Origin: Candidatus Methylacidiphilales bacterium
GTDB taxonomy: Bacteria; Verrucomicrobiota; Verrucomicrobiia; Methylacidiphilales; JAAUTS01
Assembly: GCA_028713655.1 (NCBI GenBank)
Contig: JAQTNW010000012.1
Location: 1-64,000, forward strand
Reading direction: 5' to 3'
Length of the DNA stretch: 64,000 bases
The notes beneath the pieces were generated by a model that was given only the letters and a program-made list of their open reading frames with translations, ran no database searches and had not been told where the DNA came from. Within the stretch, counting starts at the first letter, position 1. Every line of letters starts with the position of its first letter. Positions 12,001-16,659 of this stretch are shown here, in pieces. The position numbers and the translations under genes are program-made.

Positions 12001-13947
12001 AAAGCCGCTCATGCTGACAAAATTGTCGGGTTCGACCGTCACGGTTTTTACCGCGTTGGCGCCAACCTGCACGGTGAAGACCAGCGGCGAAGTCAGGGTG
12101 GAGAGATTGATGTTGCTGCCGGAAAGAACATTGACGGTCCCCAACTGGTATTTGGCGGCGCCGGTCCCGGTGATGGTTCCGCTGTTGCGCGCAAACACAA
12201 TGCCATAGGGATCGAATCCCAGGTTGAGTGTTTGCGCGGCGGGGTTGATATTTTCCAAATAGAACGTTGTGTTGGCGTCGCCGTAGAGCTCAAGCCGGGG
12301 CGAAGCCGTGTCCGTGAGCCGGGCCTGGACGTACTTTGTGCCGGAGATGGTGGGCAGAGCGGATTGCAAGGCGGCCTGGAGCTTGTCGAGCGAGTCGCGG
12401 GCGTTGTCCTGGGCCAGGGTGACGGTGGCGCCGCCCGAGGGCGTCATCAGGGCGCCGTTGTTGAAAATGTAGATTTTGAAGCTGCTGCTGCCGCTAAAGT
12501 CGAGCGGGTCGCCGCTGGTCGAGGGCGCGTCCTTCGCCGTGAGAACATTGCTCAACAACGTGACCGGATTGACAAACGCCTCATCGGTAGCGGTTTGATA
12601 GCCGTAGGCCTGGCCGAGCGTCACGTCGAGGAAGGGCATGAGGCTTTGCAATTCCTGCTGCTGCTCGGCCTGGCTCATGAAATTGGAGACGTTGCGGACG
12701 TATTGCAGGAGATCGTCCGGGCCCATGCGGGAAAGAGAAGCCAGGGTCGGGTCGCTGGCCGTGACCAGCGGCACGCCGCCGTTAAAAAGATTATTGTCCG
12801 TGAGCGTGAAGGTCCCGGTCAGGCCGTCCAGGCCGGAGATGAATGTGTTGCCCGTGGGATTGGCCACATCAACGGGCAACACAAGCCGGGCCGTGTTGTT
12901 TGTCCGCGAGGGGAGGGCGGCGCTGCTGCCCTGCGGTGTCTGGACCGTGAAGGCATCCTGCCAATTGCCGTCAGGAAGGTAATTATCCAAATTGTTCAGC
13001 GTGAATTTGCCGTTGGAGTCCGTGTTGAAGGCAACGTTCAGATCCAGATCGAGGGCAAAGCTCCCGCCACTGACATAACCGCCGGCATCCGTGGGTGATG
13101 TTGTCTGGCGGGCTCCGATCAGGCCGAATCCGACGCCAAATCCGTCCAACGGGGCATTGATGCCCGCGCCGGAGGTGGATTGACGCGAACTGGCTGTCAG
13201 CTCGTATTTGTTTCCGCCGCTGCCGAAATCAATCCAATAGTCGGGCTCATCCGTCCCGGCCACGCCGGTCAAAGCCGAAAGGTCGGCATCAATGGAGAAT
13301 TTGATCGTGCCGCCGAAACCCAGATCAATTTGCGCGTTCGGCCCGAGCGAGAGGGCAAACTCCTGGGCCTCGTTGCCAAGTTTTAGATTTTGCGCAGTGG
13401 CGGCCTTGGAGGGGTCGATGTTGAAATCGAGTTCGAGTTTGGCGGCGGTGGAGTTGTCCGTGACACTGGAACCGGAACCGAAGGTGGCTTTGACGGCTGT
13501 GTCGAGGGTTGTCGCCAATTCTGCGCTGGTCGGCGTGCTGTCGTTGGCAAAATAGTTGGCGACTATTGTGGCGTAGGCGTTTGCGCCGGAACCGCCGATC
13601 AGGAACTGGCCGAAATTTTTTCCGTAGAGGTCGGTGACCGACTGCTGGAGGAAAGGGACGGCTTTCTGGGTGAGCGTGGGGTCCTGATTAAGGGCGCCGC
13701 CGACCGAGGCAAGATTGCTGGCCAAGGCCGTTAAATTGGTACTCAGGGCGGAGTTGTAGGCAGTGGCGGCGGCGGGTGTGGCGGCCGGTGGGGAGGTGGT
13801 GTACAGATTGGCGTCGAGAAGGCAGCGGGGCTCGAGTGCTTCGAGGCTGAATTGTCCGGCGCGGTGGAGAGAGTTCTGATTCCAGCGGGTCCCAGGGACG
13901 TACCGGGATTTGAGCTTTTTAGCGCGTGCTGGGTTGAGAATGGGCAT
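1..13947 (-). CDS. Giant LEPR-XLL surface protein, 3' end cut by the window edge
   Basis: One frame is open from the ATG at 13945-13947 to the left edge, about 4,649 codons without a stop in the stretches I read; an in-frame stop lies just upstream at 13987-13989, fixing this start. Residues 38-44 read LEPRCLL, the LEPR-XLL motif that marks the N-termini of very large exported proteins of Planctomycetes and Verrucomicrobia. There is no classical signal peptide; the N-terminus is basic. Residues about 500-1680 carry degenerate beta-rich repeats, residues about 2130-2650 carry four tail-fibre-like repeats, a very acidic stretch lies near residue 3370, a calcium-binding-like glycine/aspartate stretch (GGTGAD, GNGGGD) lies near residues 3840-3860, and the rest resembles a filamentous haemagglutinin-type beta-helix. 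It is probably a secreted or surface-bound adhesin. The C-terminus is missing and the last codons are adapter sequence. Confidence 0.92.
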   Translation of the reverse strand, partial: MPILNPARAKKLKSRYVPGTRWNQNSLHRAGQFSLEALEPRCLLDANLYTTSPPAATPAAATAYNSALSTNLTALASNLASVGGALNQDPTLTQKAVPFLQQSVTDLYGKNFGQFLIGGSGANAYATIVANYFANDSTPTSAELATTLDTAVKATFGSGSSVTDNSTAAKLELDFNIDPSKAATAQNLKLGNEAQEFALSLGPNAQIDLGFGGTIKFSIDADLSALTGVAGTDEPDYWIDFGSGGNKYELTASSRQSTSGAGINAPLDGFGVGFGLIGARQTTSPTDAGGYVSGGSFALDLDLNVAFNTDSNGKFTLNNLDNYLPDGNWQDAFTVQTPQGSSAALPSRTNNTARLVLPVDVANPTGNTFISGLDGLTGTFTLTDNNLFNGGVPLVTASDPTLASLSRMGPDDLLQYVRNVSNFMSQAEQQQELQSLMPFLDVTLGQAYGYQTATDEAFVNPVTLLSNVLTAKDAPSTSGDPLDFSGSSSFKIYIFNNGALMTPSGGATVTLAQDNARDSLDKLQAALQSALPTISGTKYVQARLTDTASPRLELYGDANTTFYLENINPAAQTLNLGFDPYGIVFARNSGTITGTGAAKYQLGTVNVLSGSNINLSTLTSPLVFTVQVGANAVKTVTVEPDNFVSMSGFAAAVQKALVTQGLYDVSNGSGILATAVAVGSDYGLQFICAGSSPQTFTLGGAGVSFFNLGATLTGSSTNAYTLSSATPVVVSAFNTPSDLTFTIRKQDNGTASYLTASIQIPAAYYTSLNQLRAAIVTALQAQNLYDSATQSGVLVRVVQLAGGGQGLEFYGSAEIYELSVSGTGLSRLAMTATTATAPSINISVTRDGSATPLTTTLFINGNTTLDYYGDAVNSRVADLVSDIHDALVRAGLLDPAAGTGVDVRAIADASNNLTDTIEFFALNAGAGTGKIQSISTGAASSALTVTAATLTTTGLGQLNIYGVAARIIATSGEERKPNFSNIEEFVTRLRQSTGVPQVKVQPYDTGSGNMGLSFSAWTGNTSTITIGGPGLSKLHLANPSNGTNSVHSQSAITLSDFNSASATNRTLTFSINGGAAVTVVVPQAVYASIADLADAISLAMRQAGLNEGLLESTPTYSGGNLLSGISPSFSFPIRLFADKNFGAGSLSDLTDVKMSFANSYGQTSTGQITNLASSTLETVTRSDDLRFTLGVDLIQPPTSSESLTVDLPVMIPSWDGQLTYDSLIRVVLDDGVSHDLLITAAETSSDISTQDYADLLTAKILAAGLDSKLTVSVDTSDQYGRDVIRLSTVAGSSHSLTVNVPTYSHDPVLQPNSAAGKLGFSTTTNASNPAEFYFYAGLDNATIGVQGGTEPFTAGTGYVLSGDSYLQITLPDGSNSIVRIPASSTSANTTLDDLVADINSAIPVSTPVTAVNNGGTLGFTFTGTATGANTWQVELSKRVYLGVGLNPIIADNAIDTSVGGYTLATDAFFTVQLPDGTLDVFQVSAADTADNTSYQNLVDDINTAILAKDDLSQGGVTPKLIAYIDNSAADNKIRFKLSTDFFPAGGSWNLQINSQYSDGKSNAALDDLLFAPTNNKESSRAILGVISSTLQNPTDFQLSHDLNFDLSINGSDYTTVTLPASDTTTNANIGDLITDLNSALAATTLTLNGTSYNAGQFIQAIAISSASRVQLALRDDAPVDILNLRFAPTTTVNNGYTDLGFPAEESRIGIRGSDSTLSNIFLTGRAEVRSGDLAGTANFGFIDFAFDHADLDVVAESEYQVSGTVDRMQDLMSAFGGNRSDFPGLTTQLNIEDSTAASLKLTSLSFPNDPASSYAGSSVTNLNFGSGAFILIAYQPTGDAASSSIGAGVSSFSRLPPPDLTFNNTNHTELLSRLAFYDVVTSLWRVGDLISDWMKHDPQGPFASKLFFVKSGLVDAYDFGIEFNHIIDQILLNPPKSLQEMRRTLASGFQLNESDITLNLVTSGSGSTFQAAIQIGFDLVRTVTATLPLYVDLATLADRSQNSGLVKQSLLGLSALAGNPANPMNVDFSALSKLSLDMDIVLVKDGEVVEPTPVLNEPASGHFFETRFFLDGDSYTSDLPAGANHLRLGYSWINDQGKEVVAPGDVNSPSIASVATTQALSAVYDGTQTQPTLTASANGGLILDGITVAVGDSVLVKNQGDTTQNGLYDVISIGSAGSKWVLARTTDSLTWLKVQITRGTLNGGSYFMIKDVPTVTVKAATAAALAGAYLDYTTDADPSNDFFLPLFTAAANGALVIDGVTLANGDFVLLKNQAVTAQNGVYQVIDTGSASTPFKLTRMTVGDATTGKAAVVGGTASGGTVANPKNYLISQGVVTVQTGTNPYGVVALRPSAVAVNAEGTVALPDANGTPQMYDIDAVTTDTPVAAAVTVNAATTADLNAVFNSGANTLTASANGVLTIDGVTLALNQQVLVNNQTDGSQNGVYKLTTLGTASVKWVLTRSTSFNSVAELNGIKVAVASGGTLYGGKVFKETATIVDLNTSIVRFSRLIEPAVFDLDVASFGGVAAKQLPYSVVAASTGDINTASGLGQVAVYDNTAGTLTAVGNGFLKNLAIQAWDSINQAVITQTSIDGIRDLKVGDHILLMHQGQTDLNPSTTTYQGNYQNGIYEIVSLGSSTTHWQLQRVDFANSVAKIQYLRVAVERGVYNGGIRFIQTNHLLGAISSSEPINFSGDAAHVYGDYDVNGTLTAPWLAFSAIGQAVADLPLSVIIIPNTGGQTVITKDLGSLTDIEKKNLGLLGTGIVNDDLYKSMPDLPTLHILVPNDNETVINAYTGSGLDKFFNTSLIAVQFNPLPDLFHTVPPSDVLSLLRDWSFMGDALDLALFNLQFGMDRATGIELPLLGASLPNYTGFIEDFRDDLTTRIRSYLRLDPLKPVNDIRNALYDALGPNGVGYLSAITDVGITVIGQTWNIDDQSNPNYYGTTPEGLKFEKITGSAVEFSFTLNKTLDTYANSVVIDTIDMGDSTLGLTLSNRTNATLSNGVATATTGGVNLRRSFQLNFGFGMDVVDGFYIFNPTQTSGSTAPTAPLINIGIQAELDGDINTAGIQPFVQKDFNSQLNQLSIRVADGRADYSTDGKGSGFFGNFLFNLNTGTGTNRVGAGNRGVSTVQLADETVLGPGAGSVMRYDLNADADIHLQIESQAGGLIPSYQADMFYSKRFGTGSSLLTFDAKLAGLGDTVLGQKIIDQTASTDEYQKASPTWRINRSLLTANGKEGSTFIAFQNITIDVKDYLGGPLYASLQFYSKTTDAIRPFIKFMTTPIPGTEWMAQPFIPGDFLGTPFAIFLATINTMDKLLGDLPRFAALNSRTSNNPRVSLGGTTLGPSQDIKIWGFGQDDNKEAFDKYKEDRAMREVKQYIKEDAEEDDEDEEDNRSRFQKLSDALTEPLNTPNKFSQKFESFRDGDYFSSDPKASGVSGSIKEAFKKSVRDALERNDDRGGKKRVIANIQGGGFQLGALSNLTAVNLMMGNNADLLRVELPKLTLGFSYTRFFPLPAFPPLGMTLGFQISVFIHLSFGWDSNGFYWTNKDASNADITQSQRIPAFGISARFSVGVALNFGLIEVGVQAYLEVGVEFFWNIPEGTDRLYQREINWLWDHGDSLFDVRVYGKVGVVIYIDLTIPIPFVGPITKRIFNKEFSIYLFDHTFEATRGSIQLGTQTGDTLVLNMGPHAGDRIFLDVNNRNEVFRLYHVGGDSTSGEDIVVAYTSSATTYYQRFNGVKHVVGYAGKGQEEINADDNLGNVTIDLSGSGSATLTLSPLQYATVDFFGGQGSTVLRAGIAYNTAWGRSRLEGGDSVGTLDAHALAQGIDLIAGKGNTEIDGGTGADKIVSNQGSDLIKGNGGGDTFYFLTDFGRDRIYVTGTGNSVSFAGATLSGYNDGTADYVVPTTTAPLKFQFGPLVQSVKQGDNTIYFATDPSGANSIDTWTGGSGGDTYNVFYFAPGKTLNLIGGLGANFYAVYLGDPKKVYNKDAALNIGNVNINDNAGSNSRLLLTQTFADTISYDSTHVTNGREHMQLSGIERIDLDAGDSTLIWGDVNNPSTYTPIVGGNVTTGRIILVGNVNLTGTSDVSLTLTRTFDAAYNLNLQNANSADARNLSINIENPNPQLTSDLYVGASGGIYISQNSGTSGDGYGVITLNVPTGSVDNAPAESGGIIRADHGSIEIRARNSIGETGGGTHSLQVQSNAISASTSSASNASGLQGIYLYSAVDLNIRASQNLDGISTANGQIRLEVAPGHKLTYGNIVAGGGQDITIVADDIELAGAYSVSRSTVTLTQVTTTVTTYSYLYVWEPTITGFNFPPFFYQSVTWTYRIVPVAVTSQVTQWQDVTTTQTLNYTAGSGAIHGTGNLIVLNNTDLKNIEVGKLTASSDPTILSLTKAILDSWGDATVNGLAYKFGSIVIGRDRNDTVHTGHVDLFNYAYQDKLLVRAASIHAGGSPGTPDPGILSSADTLELDAYHIDNTTAHNGSITFDTTGDYRADTILINADTDLTAQGSFTSTATLDGLLQFKAGVFSGNGSVTLAGTYTATGTGSNLLAESGGTTGGIVISTTGFNIDNLVTLNAHHGGITQTTSAWLQANNLEVFAESSVSVKTRVNNLLNALISGTGDLTIDEYDSLNVTNAQTTDGSIDRKR
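6010..7545 (-). repeat. Four phage tail-fibre-like repeats inside the giant protein
   Basis: Four copies share the pattern DGVTLxxGDxVLxxNQxxxxQNGxYxVxxxGxxxxxWxLxR. The cores are DGITVAVGDSVLVKNQ (near 7.5 kb), DGVTLANGDFVLLKNQ (near 7.15 kb), DGVTLALNQQVLVNNQ (near 6.67 kb) and a longer variant DGIRDLKVGDHILLMHQ (near 6.15 kb). The same pattern is common in phage tail fibres and other elongated surface proteins. Here it probably forms part of a stalk. The similarity was recognised by eye only. Confidence 0.7.
8900..12450 (-). repeat. Degenerate beta-rich repeats inside the giant protein
   Basis: At least nine copies of a degenerate protein repeat of roughly 100-150 residues are visible. 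The clearest mark is a helix of the type DLVxDIxxALxxAGL: DLVSDIHDALVRAGL near 11.3 kb, DLADAISLAMRQAGL near 10.65 kb, DLVADINSAI near 9.75 kb, NLVDDINTAIL near 9.45 kb and DLITDLNSAL near 9.05 kb. Each helix is flanked by strands rich in T, S and V, often with a TFxI or LPDG element before it and an LGxxL element after it. The DNA copies have diverged, so this is an old expansion. Confidence 0.65.
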
Positions 13948-14252
13948 GGCAGTTAAGGCTGAGACTAGCTCGCATCTAAAAGGCAAATCAAGAACGACGT
14001 AAGACTGATTAATATAACCTTAAGTATAAGTTATAGTTATAAATCAAAGAGAATATTTCAGCAAAAATTGAACCGCTGACTCCAACATTCGTCGCGAGCA
14101 GGAAGGCGCTTTCAGCTCTCAGCTTCGTCTCTGAATTCCACATTTTATATCTTCTTTTCCTCCGTGTCCTCCATGTCTTCGTGAGAGAAATGTGTTTTGC
14201 GTTTTCCCGAAACTCTATTGACGATTCCTCCCTCGCGGTATAAGAAGTCGCC
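13948..14252. promoter_or_regulatory. Divergent intergenic region
   Basis: This 305-base gap separates the divergent starts of the giant gene and the unknown gene at 14253. Bases about 14008-14060 are strikingly AT-rich compared with their surroundings and are the likeliest promoter zone for the giant gene. No Shine-Dalgarno-like sequence precedes the giant gene start. The right-hand half carries the dispersed repeat listed separately. No convincing small gene is seen. Confidence 0.45.
14153..14189 (-). repeat. Copy of a widespread short dispersed repeat
   Basis: On the minus strand this reads as a run of the type CACGAAGACATGGAGGACAC followed by GGAGGAAAAG, which in one frame encodes SHEDMEDTEEK. 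Near-identical stretches recur in intergenic regions of many environmental bacteria, often before small mobile-type genes. Only one copy is in the window and no downstream mobile gene accompanies it. Confidence 0.45.
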
Positions 14253-15044
14253 ATGTCCGCTTCCAAACAACCCCAGCCTTCCCCCAATGCCGCCACGGTC
14301 ATCAGCCTGAATGATGTCGCGGAGCGTTACCTTCAAGTTTACCAGCGGCTCTTCGACATCGCCTGCTTCTGCCTGGCCAGCTTCCGCAAGATCAACGAGG
14401 AAGACTACGACCAGATGGCCCAGCAAAGTTCCGTCATGCCCAAGATCCAGAGCCGGATGGATTTTGAACGCGCCAAGGATGCGACCCAATTTTGGATGGC
14501 GCGCAACACACTTTCGGAAGCCCTCTCGACCATTGTCCCGCTTCTGGAGGATTGCCGCACCGTTTGCGCGCTTTGCGATTACAAAATGACCGGCAAGGCC
14601 GACCCCGCCCTCGTGGAAAAAATCACGGGCCCGGACCGCCAGCAATTCCTGCAACTTCCGATTCCCGAAAAATTCGCCCAGTTGAAGAAAAAATACGGCA
14701 TTGAATCCGAGTTGGAAGATCACGTGCAGTCACTGCTGGACCTGACCAAGGCGCTTGTATTGAAAGACGGCAAGCTCACGAATGAGGAAGCCAGGAACGG
14801 CAAGCTCACGCTCAAACTCAGAATGATCACCGTCATGCAGGCGCCCGCGCAGTCGCAGGGCGGCGAACCCATTCTCGGCCTGACCCGCCGCATGACCGAC
14901 CATGTCCGCGACATCGCGGTTGGGGATAAGATCGAACTCAGCCGCGCGGAAGCGATTGGCGGGTTGATCACCATCGCCGGATTCCTGGCCACCATGCTTC
15001 AAGGCGTGCAGGCGTATGCCAAGAAAGTCGGCGCGTCGGAATAA
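14253..15044 (+). CDS. Hypothetical protein, 263 residues
   Basis: I do not recognise this protein. It has no signal peptide and looks soluble and largely helical, with a low-complexity N-terminus (first about 15 residues), a central charged region and a mildly hydrophobic stretch near residues 235-255. A cysteine pair CALC lies near residue 108. The ATG at 14253 is the first in frame and codon use matches the neighbours. It stands alone between the giant gene and a convergent toxin-antitoxin pair, whose toxin gene ends four bases after its stop. The position next to the giant gene does not establish a link with it. Confidence 0.75.
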   Translation: MSASKQPQPSPNAATVISLNDVAERYLQVYQRLFDIACFCLASFRKINEEDYDQMAQQSSVMPKIQSRMDFERAKDATQFWMARNTLSEALSTIVPLLEDCRTVCALCDYKMTGKADPALVEKITGPDRQQFLQLPIPEKFAQLKKKYGIESELEDHVQSLLDLTKALVLKDGKLTNEEARNGKLTLKLRMITVMQAPAQSQGGEPILGLTRRMTDHVRDIAVGDKIELSRAEAIGGLITIAGFLATMLQGVQAYAKKVGASE

Positions 15045-15048
15045 CTCC

Positions 15049-15495
15049 TTATCGAGGGGCCTTCGGAATAATGTCGATGCCCTTTAGCCCGAAAAAGGCG
15101 GCGGACGCCAGCAAATGCCGGTCGTGCGAATAAATTTCCCGAAAGCCCTGTTCGGAAGCGCATGTCAGGTGAAGGGCGTCCGCGCTTCTGCAATAGACGT
15201 TAGGCGGCAGTGTTTGGAGGCGGGCGCAGGCGGAACTTATCAATGCGTTTGAAACTGGAAAATAAGTCCAGACCTCCTGGGCGTCATCCTGTGCGAAAAA
15301 ACTTAATGCTTTTTGGAGGCCTTCCGCATCTATCGCATTTTCGCGCTGGTGTCGTTTAAAGGCCGCGACACATTCGATTTTTGCCAGCGAAAGGCTGCAA
15401 CAGCCGCGGGCCTTTTGAACCAATTTCAAAACTTCAGCGGAACCGTGTTCCAACAGATAGCAGCGCACGATATAGTTGGAATCGAGATAGATCAT
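15049..15495 (-). CDS. PIN-domain ribonuclease toxin (VapC-like)
   Basis: This is a 148-residue single-domain PIN protein. The expected acidic residues are visible: D5 in YLDSNYIV, E41 in AKIECVAAF, D106 in RSADALHL and D125 in YSHDRHLL. Proteins of this family cleave RNA in a metal-dependent way and are held inactive by a cognate antitoxin. Its start overlaps the end of the antitoxin gene by four bases, the usual antitoxin-first arrangement. The length is normal for the family and nothing suggests decay. Confidence 0.88.
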   Translation of the reverse strand: MIYLDSNYIVRCYLLEHGSAEVLKLVQKARGCCSLSLAKIECVAAFKRHQRENAIDAEGLQKALSFFAQDDAQEVWTYFPVSNALISSACARLQTLPPNVYCRSADALHLTCASEQGFREIYSHDRHLLASAAFFGLKGIDIIPKAPR

Positions 15496-15731
15496 CCGCG
15501 ATCACGGTCTTCCGAGATTATTTTCGAGGAGTCCATGCTGCCGGGTTTGACGCGCACAAGTTCTTTCAGCGTGCGGCGCGGAAAGGAGCGCCCGGCCAAT
15601 TGGCTGCCGTTGGCGGACTGTAAAATGGCGATCCGTTGTCCCCGCTCGGTGACCGCAAGAGGTTCCGTCTGGGCGCTGCGGACATAATGTCCCGTCCGGG
15701 TATGGAGCTCGCGAATTGAAATCGTTTTCAT
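15492..15731 (-). CDS. Phd/YefM-type antitoxin
   Basis: The 79-residue protein begins MKTISIRELHTRTGHYVRSA and continues to LAVTERGQRIAIL, the typical N-terminal DNA-binding fold of Phd/YefM antitoxins; the C-terminal part would bind the toxin. An in-frame ATG further upstream (15794) is possible, but homology begins at the ATG at 15731. A palindrome touches this start codon and could be the operator for self-repression. It is translationally coupled to the PIN toxin. Confidence 0.85.
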   Translation of the reverse strand: MKTISIRELHTRTGHYVRSAQTEPLAVTERGQRIAILQSANGSQLAGRSFPRRTLKELVRVKPGSMDSSKIISEDRDRG

Positions 15732-15748
15732 GTGTCCAATGTGACACA
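15731..15748. promoter_or_regulatory. Putative antitoxin operator
   Basis: TGTGTC (15731-15736) and GACACA (15743-15748) form an inverted repeat with a six-base spacer, ending on the first base of the antitoxin start codon. Antitoxins of this family usually repress their own promoter by binding such sites. A protein bound here would also cover the position of the ribosome binding site. Confidence 0.5.
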
Positions 15749-15776
15749 TTGAATGCAGAAAGTCAATCTGCAGTAG

Positions 15777-15810
15777 CTTGGGCGTCCCGCCCAAGGCTTT
15801 TTATTTTTTA
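15777..15810 (+). terminator. Hairpin with T-tract, plus-strand orientation
   Basis: CTTGGGCG (15777-15784) pairs perfectly with CGCCCAAG (15788-15795) across a three-base loop and is followed by GCTTTTTATTTTTT. This is a textbook intrinsic terminator on the plus strand, yet the genes on both sides are on the minus strand, so it would stop antisense transcription. On the minus strand the hairpin lacks a following U-tract but may still mark the end of the FGE-like gene. Confidence 0.55.
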
Positions 15811-16592
15811 GGAATAGCCGACGAAGTTGTTGCAGTCGGCAGAGGCGGGGGTTCGGGCGGCTTGGGCATTTCAATGACCAGCCTGAATCCATACACCGGC
15901 AGTTGCAGATCGGGCACATTCCCGATCCGGTTGGAGAGCAGCAGATCGCCCGGATCTTTCATCCGCCAGGACGCCCCGCGCAGGATGCGGTAATCAGGCG
16001 AACGATTGTAGGTGTCCTCGCACCATTCCCAGGCGTTGCCGCCCAGGTCAAAGAACCCCAATTTGTTCGCCGGAAAACTCCCGACCGGCGATGTGTAGGG
16101 GTATTTGTCCACCTGCAAACTGGGCGAATAATTGCCGCAGCCGGGCGGAGGCGGCCAGTCTTTGCCCCAGGGATAAAGCGCGTTGTCTTCGGCTGCATAG
16201 CCCGTTTCCTCACCAGACGGAGACAGCCCCGCCGCACGGCTCCATTCGATATCGCTGGGCAGGCGATAAAACCAGTCGGCCGGCAGTTTGCCCGAGGCAT
16301 GCTCCACTCCCGTCAGCCAATACGCGAAGGCCTTGGCGTCCTCCCAACTGATGTTGACCGCAGGATCGTTGGGGGTTTGGACGAACGGCGGTTTGGTGCA
16401 TTTACGGCCGGTGGCGGAGACGAAAGCATTGTAATCGCTGACCCGGCATTTCCAGATGCACATGAGGACGGAGGTGCCGGGCACCTTTTTGAAGTGCAGG
16501 CCCATGCTGTTATCGAAATCATTGGTTTCCGCGCCGGCGAGCTTTGCGCAGAGCAGCGGAATCAGGAGCAGGGTTGACAAAAATCTTGGCAT
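15801..16592 (-). CDS. Secreted FGE/SUMF1-fold protein
   Basis: This is a 263-residue protein with a signal peptide (first about 21 residues, cleavage near LAGA). The rest has the formylglycine-generating-enzyme/SUMF1 fold: an N-terminal part with MGLHFKKVPG, a middle LPSDIEWSRAA element, and a C-terminal set GNAWEWCEDTY, ILRGASW and a final YGFRLV. Many secreted proteins of this fold in the PVC group are not proven sulfatase activators and may be binding or scaffold proteins. The last about 25 residues are proline-rich. It stands alone on the minus strand, divergent from the export genes by 67 bases. A part in modifying exported proteins is possible but unproven. Confidence 0.85.
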   Translation of the reverse strand: MPRFLSTLLLIPLLCAKLAGAETNDFDNSMGLHFKKVPGTSVLMCIWKCRVSDYNAFVSATGRKCTKPPFVQTPNDPAVNISWEDAKAFAYWLTGVEHASGKLPADWFYRLPSDIEWSRAAGLSPSGEETGYAAEDNALYPWGKDWPPPPGCGNYSPSLQVDKYPYTSPVGSFPANKLGFFDLGGNAWEWCEDTYNRSPDYRILRGASWRMKDPGDLLLSNRIGNVPDLQLPVYGFRLVIEMPKPPEPPPLPTATTSSAIPKK

Positions 16593-16659
16593 GGTTAGAT
16601 AAGAAACATTTCCAAGGGGTTTTGGTCAATAGCGTAATCCCGGCCCCATCATTTTATTT

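Noticed and set aside
6835-13098. Further long plus-strand frames such as 6835-7863 and 11866-13098
   Set aside because: Also antisense shadows of the giant gene, with no ribosome binding sites or recognisable domains.
14009-14723. Minus-strand open frames upstream of the giant gene
   Set aside because: They overlap the well-formed gene at 14253 on the other strand, and their only recognisable piece (SHEDMEDTEEK) is the translation of a dispersed repeat.
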